DNA of 24,547 bases from Gemmatimonadota bacterium (GTDB lineage Bacteria; Gemmatimonadota; Gemmatimonadetes; Gemmatimonadales; GWC2-71-9), in assembly GCA_003221985.1 (NCBI GenBank), contig QHUQ01000039.1, positions 1-24,547 of the forward strand, in the 5' to 3' direction. The translations under genes and the position numbers were made by a program. The notes beneath the pieces are model-generated. The model was not told the DNA's origin. It saw only the letters and a list, made by a program, of their open reading frames with translations, and made no database searches. Of this stretch, positions 14,337 to 20,784 are shown one piece after another (positions within the stretch are counted from its first letter, which is position 1; each line of letters starts with the position of its first letter).

Positions 14337-17300
14337 TTGAATGTGAAATTCCTCGGCACGATCTCGTTCTTGCTCGCCCTCACCGCGTGCAGCGGCGCTC
14401 CGGCCGCGCCGGCGCACCCAACGCTCTTCGCCGCGCTGGCGCCCGAGTCCACCGGCGTGGCGTTCGTCAACCGCCTGCCGGAAGACTCGAGCTTCAACAT
14501 CATGAACTACCTGTACTACTACAACGGCGGCGGCGTCGCGGCCGGCGACATCGACGGCGACGGCCTGCCCGACCTCTACTTCACGGCCAACCTCGGCCCG
14601 AATCGCCTCTATAAGAACCTCGGCAACTTCCATTTCGCGGACATCACCGCCACCGCCGGCGTCGCCGATTCCATCGGCTGGAAGACCGGCGTCACCATGG
14701 CCGACGTGAACGGCGACGGCCGGCTCGACATCTACGTCAGCGGCGTCGACTACCTCACGATGCACGGCCGCAACGTCCTGTACATCAACAATGGCGACGG
14801 GACGTTCACCGACCGCACGCGGGAGTACGGCCTCGACCATATCGGCTACGGTACGCAGGCGCTGTTCTTCGATTACGACGGCGACGGCGATCTCGACATG
14901 TACATGCTGAACCACTCCACGCACACCGAGCGCGCGATCGCGCCGAGTACCAGCCGCCTGGTGCGCAGCGACAAGGCCGGCGATCGACTGTATCGCAACG
15001 ACGGCAATCATTTCGTGGACGTCAGCGCGGCGGCAGGGATCTACGGCGGCGTCGAAGGGTTCGGCCTGGGCGTCGTGGCGAGCGATTTCAACCTCGACGG
15101 CTGTCCCGACATTTACGTCGCCAACGATTTCCCGGAAAATGACTTCTTGTACGTGAACAACTGCAACGGCACCTTCAGCGAGTCGATCGAGCGGGCCACC
15201 GGCCACACCAGCCGCTTTTCCATGGGCGTCGACGCGGCCGACTTCAACAACGACGGACGGCCCGACCTCGCCGTGCTCGACATGCTGCCCGATCGCGAAG
15301 CGATCCTGAAGACGTCGGCGAACGCCGAGAGCTATGTTGTTTTCAATCTGAAGACCAAGGCCGGCTATCACGCGCAGTACGCCCGCAACACGCTGCAGCT
15401 GAACCGCGGCCGTGGGAAATTCAGCGAAATCGGCTACCTCGCCGGTGTGTCCGCGACCGACTGGAGCTGGTCGCCACTGTTTGCCGATCTCGACAACGAC
15501 GGCTTCAAGGATCTGTTCATCACGAACGGCATCTACCGCCGGCCCAACGATCTGGATTACATCAACTACATCGCCAATGAAGCTCGGCGGGCTTCGGACC
15601 GGGCGGCGATGGAGAAGATGCCGCAGGTCCCGCTCTCCAAGTATGCGTTCCACAATAACGGCGACCTGACGTTCACCGACCGCGCCGAGGAATGGGGCCT
15701 GGCGCAGCCCGGCTTCTCCAACGGCGCGGCCTACGTCGACCTCGACAATGACGGCGCGCTCGATCTCGTGGTGAACAACGTCAACGCGCCCGCTTCGATC
15801 TATCGGAATCGCGGCACGGGTGGGCATTACTTACGCGTCGTATTGCGCGGCGGCGGTGCCAACACCGGCGGTATCGGCACGAAGGTGGTCATCATTGCGC
15901 ACAGCCGCAGGCAACTGCTCGAGGCGATGCCCACGCGGGGATTCGAGTCATCCGTGGATCCGGTCCTGCATTTCGGCCTCGGCGCTGCGACGGGCATCGA
16001 TACGCTTACGGTCGTCTGGCCCGACCGGAGCTATCAGCTGCGCACGAACGTTCCGGCGGATCGGACCATCACGTTGTCGCAGACCGACGCACACGCCCAA
16101 CCGCCCAACCGCCGAACCGCCCAACCGCTCTTCTCCGATATTACAAGCCGCATCGCGCTCGACTACAAGCACAACGAGAATCCGTTTTTCGATTATGATC
16201 GCGAGCCGCTGATGCCGCACCTGCTGTCGACCGAGGGACCGCCGCTCGCGGTCGGCGACGTGAACGGCGACGGCCTCGATGACTTCTTTGTGGGCGGCGC
16301 CAAGGCTCAGCCCGGCAGGCTCTTCGTACAACGGCGCGATGGGACTTTTGGGTATGTCGAACTGCCTAAGGAAGTCATGTACGAAGACGTGGATGCGGCC
16401 TTCTTCGATGCCAACGGCGACGGTGCGCTCGACCTCTACGTCGTAAGCGGCGGCAACGAGTTTTGGGACAACGCCGAGCCGCTGCGGGATCGGCTCTATC
16501 TGAATGACGGCCACGGACACCTGGCGCGCGCCGAGCATCCGCTGCCGGAGTTCTTCCACAACGGCTCGTGCGTCGCGCCCGGCGACTTCAACGGCGATGG
16601 GCATGTCGATCTCTTCGTGGGCAGCCGCGTCGTATCGCGCCAGTACGGCGCCGCGCCCCAGAGTTTTCTCCTCGAGAACGACGGCACGGGCCATTTCCGC
16701 GACGTTACGGCACAGATCGCGCCGCAGCTGGCGCAGGCAGGCATGGTCACGTCGGCAACGTGGGTCGATTACGATGGCGACGGGCAGCTGGATCTGATCG
16801 TCGTGGCCGAGTGGATGCCGGTACACGTCTTCCATCAGGAGAATGGCCGCTTCGTCGATCGGACCAGGGAAGCGGGGCTCAGCGGCAGTAACGGCTGGTG
16901 GAACACGGTCCGCGCCGCCGATCTCAACGGCGACGGACGTCCCGACCTCGTGCTGGGCAACCTCGGCCTCAACTCCTACATCCGCGCATCGCAGGCCGAG
17001 CCTGCCCGGCTGTACGTCAAGGACTTCTTCCAGAATGGCACGACCGAGCAGATCCTCACCTTTTACAAACACGGCGTCAGCTATCCCCTGGCCGGACGCG
17101 ACGAGCTGGTGCGATTACTGCCGCAGTTGCGCAGCCGCTACCCCTCGTACGCCGCGTTTGGAGCAAGTCGAGTCGAGGACATCTTCGGCGATTCGGAGCT
17201 GCGCAAGGCGCGCGTGCTCGAGGCGGATCAGTTCGCCAACGCCGTCGCACTCAACCGCGGCGGCTCGTTCGATCTGCGGCCGCTGCCGGTCGAAGCGCAG

Positions 17301-17624
17301 TTCGCGCCGGTGTACGCGTCGCTGGCGGACGATTTCGACGGCGATGGACAGACCGATCTCATCGTGGCGGGCAACTTCTACGGCGTGACCCCGGTGCAGG
17401 GACGCTACGACGCGAGTTACGGGCTACTACTCCATGGCGACGGCCACGGTGGCTTCAGTGCCGTGGACATGGAGCGGAGCGGGCTCGAGATCGACGGGCA
17501 GGTGCGGCGCATGGCGCGTCTCAAGCGGGCGAACGGAGAGCGACTCATTCTAGTGGCGAGAAATGATGATCGGTTACAAGTCATCCTCCCGCGTGTGCTA
17601 AATCAGGTAGCCGCGCTTCATTAG
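14337..17624 (+). CDS. FG-GAP/VCBS repeat + ASPIC/UnbV domain lipoprotein (paralogue B)
   Basis: 1095-residue paralogue of the 7563-10649 product, apparently complete. The lipoprotein signal is KFLGTISFLLALTACSG. Start TTG 14337 sits 7 bases after GAGG (14326-14329); GTG 14343 is the alternative. FG-GAP loops are DIDGDGLPDLY, DVNGDGRLDIY, DYDGDGDLDMY and DFNNDGRPDLA in the first half. The ASPIC/UnbV domain starts at ~500 (GGIGTKVVII, PTRGFESSVD, VVWPDRSYQL), followed by the octamer-encoded PNRRTAQP linker and a second half with DVNGDGLDDFF, DANGDGALDLY, DFNGDGHVDLF and DLNGDGRPDLV. Such proteins bind calcium and often accompany Sus-like systems, but no reaction is known to me. The gene begins at the base after the GH97 stop and ends in a 27-bp overlap with the convergent AhpD-like gene. 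Confidence 0.88.
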   Translation: MNVKFLGTISFLLALTACSGAPAAPAHPTLFAALAPESTGVAFVNRLPEDSSFNIMNYLYYYNGGGVAAGDIDGDGLPDLYFTANLGPNRLYKNLGNFHFADITATAGVADSIGWKTGVTMADVNGDGRLDIYVSGVDYLTMHGRNVLYINNGDGTFTDRTREYGLDHIGYGTQALFFDYDGDGDLDMYMLNHSTHTERAIAPSTSRLVRSDKAGDRLYRNDGNHFVDVSAAAGIYGGVEGFGLGVVASDFNLDGCPDIYVANDFPENDFLYVNNCNGTFSESIERATGHTSRFSMGVDAADFNNDGRPDLAVLDMLPDREAILKTSANAESYVVFNLKTKAGYHAQYARNTLQLNRGRGKFSEIGYLAGVSATDWSWSPLFADLDNDGFKDLFITNGIYRRPNDLDYINYIANEARRASDRAAMEKMPQVPLSKYAFHNNGDLTFTDRAEEWGLAQPGFSNGAAYVDLDNDGALDLVVNNVNAPASIYRNRGTGGHYLRVVLRGGGANTGGIGTKVVIIAHSRRQLLEAMPTRGFESSVDPVLHFGLGAATGIDTLTVVWPDRSYQLRTNVPADRTITLSQTDAHAQPPNRRTAQPLFSDITSRIALDYKHNENPFFDYDREPLMPHLLSTEGPPLAVGDVNGDGLDDFFVGGAKAQPGRLFVQRRDGTFGYVELPKEVMYEDVDAAFFDANGDGALDLYVVSGGNEFWDNAEPLRDRLYLNDGHGHLARAEHPLPEFFHNGSCVAPGDFNGDGHVDLFVGSRVVSRQYGAAPQSFLLENDGTGHFRDVTAQIAPQLAQAGMVTSATWVDYDGDGQLDLIVVAEWMPVHVFHQENGRFVDRTREAGLSGSNGWWNTVRAADLNGDGRPDLVLGNLGLNSYIRASQAEPARLYVKDFFQNGTTEQILTFYKHGVSYPLAGRDELVRLLPQLRSRYPSYAAFGASRVEDIFGDSELRKARVLEADQFANAVALNRGGSFDLRPLPVEAQFAPVYASLADDFDGDGQTDLIVAGNFYGVTPVQGRYDASYGLLLHGDGHGGFSAVDMERSGLEIDGQVRRMARLKRANGERLILVARNDDRLQVILPRVLNQVAALH
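16096..16127 (+). repeat. CCCAACCG octamer tandem repeat, 4 copies (one variant)
   Basis: Units are CCCAACCG, CCCAACCG, CCGAACCG, CCCAACCG. They encode the proline/asparagine-rich linker after the ASPIC/UnbV domain of lipoprotein B, at the position homologous to the array at 9285-9310. Confidence 0.9.
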
Positions 17625-18185
17625 GTTGCGGCCCGAGGCCGCGTAGCCGTCGCCGTCCGGCAGGTGCCAGCCCAGCGAATCCGCCAGGCGATCGTAAATG
17701 TTGAACAGGACAGAGGCATGGATCGCGTCCTCGATGCCTTCATCACTCACGCCTGCGGCGCGCAGCGGCGCGACATCGGCCGGACGGACGTCGTCAGGAC
17801 GAAGCGTGAGCTTTTCCAGGAACTGCAGTGCGGCGCGCAGTTTCGCATTCACCGGAGCCGTGCGCCAATCGTGCAGCACCGCTGCGACCAGCTTGTCATC
17901 CTCGAGCGCCAGCGACGCGACCGCGCCGTGAGCCCCCGTTCAGAAGACGCATTGGTTGAGGCGCGAGGTGAACGCGGCGAACAGCTCGCGCTCGCCCACG
18001 CTCCACTCCGAGGGCCCGCGCATCACCGCCTGCGTCCACGCGCACATCGGGCGGCCCCACAGCTCCGGCCGGTACAGGATCGTCTTCACGACGTCGGGCA
18101 CTCGGCGCCGGCCCAGCAACCGGATGAGTATCAGCTTCAGCTTTGCGCCAAGCCGGTGACCGTGCTCCACGCGACCGAGGCGCAT
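17598..18185 (-). CDS. AhpD-like / carboxymuconolactone decarboxylase family protein with in-frame TGA at the catalytic cysteine (candidate selenoprotein)
   Basis: Alkylhydroperoxidase-D-like protein, expected to reduce peroxides through a CxxC redox site. From ATG 18185 the frame gives 81 residues ending LNQCVF, then TGA (17942-17940), then in the same frame TGAHGAVASLALEDDKLVAA and on to HDWRTAP, FLEKLTLRPDDV, AGVSDEGIEDAIHASVLFNI, ending LMKRGYLI at 17598. With read-through it is 195 residues, normal for the family and homologous on both sides of the TGA. The TGA is codon 82, making E67-C79-V-F-U82-T-G-A-H86. This spacing equals AhpD Glu118-Cys130-Cys133-His137. TGA is one base from TGC (Cys). 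CxxU AhpD-like selenoproteins are known, so selenocysteine is plausible; nonsense mutation or sequencing error remain possible. It overlaps the upstream gene by one base (TGATG). Confidence 0.75.
17901..17932 (-). promoter_or_regulatory. Candidate bacterial SECIS hairpin
   Basis: Just downstream of the TGA on the coding strand, CTC (17932-17930) can pair with GAG (17903-17901). Inside that, GGCGC (17927-17923) pairs with GCGCT (17909-17905, one G-U). The apical loop of 13 nt starts 18 nt after the TGA with GG. This fits published rough criteria for bacterial SECIS elements (loop 16-37 nt downstream, G among the first two loop bases). Folded by hand in GC-rich DNA, where chance hairpins are frequent. 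Confidence 0.3.
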
Positions 18186-18520
18186 CAGTCCGGTTCCTCG
18201 CCGCGCAGCGCCGCCATGCCGCGCTCCAGCCGGTGCAGCGCCGCGCCTACCGTGGCCGCGACGGTCAGCTCGAACAGCGTGTCATCGGAATGGCTCGCCT
18301 GCAGCGATTCGACTTCCGCGTCGGTGACCCTGTACGCATGGCGGGCGACTTTGTCGAGGTAGGACGCGAGCGCCGGAGGTAGGTCGCCCGCTGCGGAACC
18401 TAGACGCTTGCCGCGTTCAAGGACGGCGCGCCGCAGCGCGGACGCCGACTCTCCGGGGGTGTCGAGTACGCCTTGCGTGAGGCGTTGCACGAACGCGTCG
18501 TAACGACTGGTCCGACTCAT
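18185..18520 (-). CDS. Small AhpD-associated helical protein
   Basis: 111 residues, cytosolic, no signal peptide, no cysteine. It is all-helical in appearance. The middle reads LPPALASYLDKVARHAYRVT and the C-terminal part LFELTVAATVGAALHRLERG. That segment resembles the DxxFELTVAAAxGAG helix of carboxymuconolactone decarboxylase-like proteins, but with no CxxC. From memory, proteins of this sort often precede a CMD/AhpD-like gene, and here the stop overlaps the next start (TGATG at 18187-18183). It is probably a partner or non-catalytic subunit of the redox protein downstream; that role is inference. Divergent from the acylase gene across 35 bp. Confidence 0.65.
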   Translation of the reverse strand: MSRTSRYDAFVQRLTQGVLDTPGESASALRRAVLERGKRLGSAAGDLPPALASYLDKVARHAYRVTDAEVESLQASHSDDTLFELTVAATVGAALHRLERGMAALRGEEPD

Positions 18521-18543
18521 GCGCCTAAAGCTCTCATCTTGTG

Positions 18544-18549
18544 TAAAAT
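18544..18549 (+). promoter_or_regulatory. Possible -10 element for a leaderless acylase transcript
   Basis: TAAAAT, preceded by TG, lies 6 bases before ATG 18556. This spacing would place the transcription start at or next to the ATG. No clear -35 box or Shine-Dalgarno is visible, which fits a leaderless message, but the evidence is weak. Confidence 0.25.
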
Positions 18550-18555
18550 TCTGCC

Positions 18556-20592
18556 ATGCACACCGTCCTCTGTCTCCTCGCGATTCTGCAGGCCCCCCCC
18601 CCGTCCCCGCGCGATATCGCCCGCTGGGAGCGTCAGGCGCAGAGCGTCACGATCATCCGCGACGACTGGGGCATCGCGCACGTGTACGGCAAGACCGACG
18701 CCGACGCCGTGTTCGGAATGGAGTACGCACAGGCAGAGGACGACAAGCTGTTCATCGACCCCGACTCGCTGCGCGCACAGTACGCCGCGAGCCCTGTGTG
18801 GCTGCGGCGCCTCATGGACGCGTTCGCCGACGGTCTCAACTTCTTCCTCTATAAGCATCCGGCAGTGAAGCCGCGGGTGATCACGCATTTCGAGCCGTGG
18901 ATGGCGTTGTCGTTCACCGAGGGGAGCATCGGCGGCGACATCGAGCGCATCAGCGTGCGCGACCTCGCGGCGTTGTACGGCGATTCAGGTGCCGCCGCAC
19001 CGCGCAGCGGGGACGACGATGAATGGGAGGCGGATCCGTCCGGGTCCAACGGCATCGCCATCGCGCCGCCGCTCACCGCCAGCCATCACGCGTTGCTCTG
19101 GATCAATCCGCACACGTCGTTCTACTTCCGCTCCGAGCTGCAAATGGTGAGCGACGAGGGGTTGAACGCGTATGGTGCCGTGACGTGGGGCCAATTCTTC
19201 ATCTATCAAGGCTTTAACGCGACCGCCGGATGGATGCACACCTCGAGCGGCGTGGACAATATCGACGAGTTTCTGGAGACAGCGCCGCTCCCCTCACGTC
19301 GTATCACCGTGCCGTTCAAGACCGACACTGGTATGGCACGCAAGACCTTTCCGATCTACTACTCACAGCACGGCCCCGTCGTGCGCAAAGCGGGCGACCG
19401 CCTGGTCAGCATCAGCTTGATGAGCAGTCACGTGAACGCGTTGATCCAGTCGTACTCACGCACTAAGGCCCGCGACTTCGCGGCGTTCCGCAAGATCATG
19501 GACCTGCACACCAACTCGTCCAACAACACCGTGTTCGCCGACGCCGCGGGCAACATCGCGTATCTGCACTCGAACTACATTCCGCGCCGCGACACGTCGT
19601 TTGATTGGACGCGTCCCGTCGACGGCGGCAACCCGGCGACGCTCTATCACGGCGTGCTGTCGTTCGAGGAGACGCCCAACGTCGTGAATCCGCGGAGCGG
19701 CTGGGTCTACAACTCGAACAACTGGCCCTGGTCGGCCGCTGGCGCGGGATCGAGCCCGCAGCGCGAGCGCTTTCCCCGCTACGTCGAGACAGGCACCGAG
19801 GAGACCGCGCGCGGCTATCACGCGCTGCGCGTGCTCGAGGGCAAGACCGATTGGACGATGAATTCGCTCACGGCCGCGGCATTCGACAGCTACCTCCCGG
19901 CCTTCGAGCGCATGATTCCCCCGCTGCTCGCGGCGTACAATCAGCTCCCCGCGGCCGATACGCTCACGACAAAGCTCGCCGAGCCGGTAGCGGCCTTGCG
20001 GGCGTGGGACTATCGCTGGGGCGCCGAGTCGGTGCCGACGTCGCTCGCCGTCTTCTGGGGCGAGCGCGCCGGCCGGCGCGTGGCCACGGATGCCCGCGCG
20101 TCCGGGATCTCTGTGATGCAGTACATCGCGTCGTCGCGCGCCGCGCCGGCCGACCTGCTCGCGGCACTCTCGGCCGCCGTCGATGCGCTCACCGCCGATT
20201 TCGGAACGTGGCGCACGCCGTGGGGGCAGATCAATCGCTTCCAGCGCATCAACGACGACATCGCGCCGCATTTCGACGACGCCCAGCCCAGCATCCCCGT
20301 GCCGTTCACCGCGAGCATCTGGGGTTCGCTCGCCGCCTTCGGCGCCCGCCCCTACCCCAACACGAAGCAGTGGTACGGCACGAGCGGCAACAGCTTCGTG
20401 GCCGTGGTCGAATTCGGGGACAGCGTGAAAGCGCGGGCGATTACGGCGGGGGGCGAGAGCGGCGACCCGCGCTCACCGCACTTCAACGATGAGGCGGAGC
20501 GTTACGCCGCGGGCAACTTGCGAGATGTCTACTTCTATCGTTCACAGCTCGTGGGGCATACCGACCGAGAGTATCACCCCGGTCTCCGATAA
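18556..20592 (+). CDS. Penicillin acylase family (Ntn-hydrolase) protein
   Basis: Exported amidase precursor of the penicillin-G/cephalosporin/AHL acylase superfamily, cleaved into alpha and beta chains. Residues 1-17 form a weak signal with a C10 run (18593-18602). The alpha part holds VTIIRDDWGIAHVYGKTDAD and AVFGMEYAQAEDD. The autocatalytic site is SGSNGIAI, with Ser164 (codon 19045) as nucleophile and beta-chain N-terminus. The beta part holds LLWINPHTSFYFRSELQMVS, GWMHTSSGVDNIDE, MDLHTNSSNNTVFADAAGN and WYGTSGNSFVAVVEFGDS. Within the family I remember, ~30 residues normally separate QAEDD from KLFIDPDSL, and ~20 separate FLET from RITVPFKTDTG; both seem missing, with frame kept. The substrate is unknown; an acyl amide or small peptide is likely. 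Its 3' end overlaps the small membrane gene by 19 bp on the opposite strand. Confidence 0.88.
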   Translation: MHTVLCLLAILQAPPPSPRDIARWERQAQSVTIIRDDWGIAHVYGKTDADAVFGMEYAQAEDDKLFIDPDSLRAQYAASPVWLRRLMDAFADGLNFFLYKHPAVKPRVITHFEPWMALSFTEGSIGGDIERISVRDLAALYGDSGAAAPRSGDDDEWEADPSGSNGIAIAPPLTASHHALLWINPHTSFYFRSELQMVSDEGLNAYGAVTWGQFFIYQGFNATAGWMHTSSGVDNIDEFLETAPLPSRRITVPFKTDTGMARKTFPIYYSQHGPVVRKAGDRLVSISLMSSHVNALIQSYSRTKARDFAAFRKIMDLHTNSSNNTVFADAAGNIAYLHSNYIPRRDTSFDWTRPVDGGNPATLYHGVLSFEETPNVVNPRSGWVYNSNNWPWSAAGAGSSPQRERFPRYVETGTEETARGYHALRVLEGKTDWTMNSLTAAAFDSYLPAFERMIPPLLAAYNQLPAADTLTTKLAEPVAALRAWDYRWGAESVPTSLAVFWGERAGRRVATDARASGISVMQYIASSRAAPADLLAALSAAVDALTADFGTWRTPWGQINRFQRINDDIAPHFDDAQPSIPVPFTASIWGSLAAFGARPYPNTKQWYGTSGNSFVAVVEFGDSVKARAITAGGESGDPRSPHFNDEAERYAAGNLRDVYFYRSQLVGHTDREYHPGLR

Positions 20593-20777
20593 GCGCGGTA
20601 ACCGAAGCCGAACATGACAATCCCGAACACGAACAACACAATGCCCCACCACAGATTCACGTTGATGCCGAGCGAGCGTTCGTAGATCGCGGAGTCCGAC
20701 AGCATCCCATAGGCCGTCAGGATTACCCCGAAGATCGAGAACATTCCGCCGATCGGCAGGCGCAGGTCGATGTTCAT
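20574..20777 (-). CDS. Small two-helix membrane protein linked to the symporter
   Basis: 67 residues, MNIDLRLPIGGMFSIFGVIL at the start. Two transmembrane segments (~8-26 and ~42-60) flank a short polar loop ending SLGINVNLWWG; the C-terminus YRAYRRPG is positive, so probably cytoplasmic. It begins 7 bases after the symporter stop (20785) and is co-transcribed with it. From memory, similar short proteins accompany SSS carriers in related bacteria, so it may be an accessory subunit. No catalytic motif. Confidence 0.75.
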   Translation of the reverse strand: MNIDLRLPIGGMFSIFGVILTAYGMLSDSAIYERSLGINVNLWWGIVLFVFGIVMFGFGYRAYRRPG

Positions 20778-20784
20778 CGCGGAA

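Noticed and set aside
13065..15827. Very long open frame on the minus strand opposite GH97 and UnbV lipoprotein B (920 codons)
   Set aside because: GC-rich antisense shadow of well-conserved genes; the translation is low-complexity V/R/A/E-rich with no recognisable domain.
17598..17879. Independent small gene (93 codons) for the C-terminal part of the AhpD-like protein
   Set aside because: Family homology extends upstream without a break to the TGA in the same frame, so this is the second part of one gene, not a separate start.
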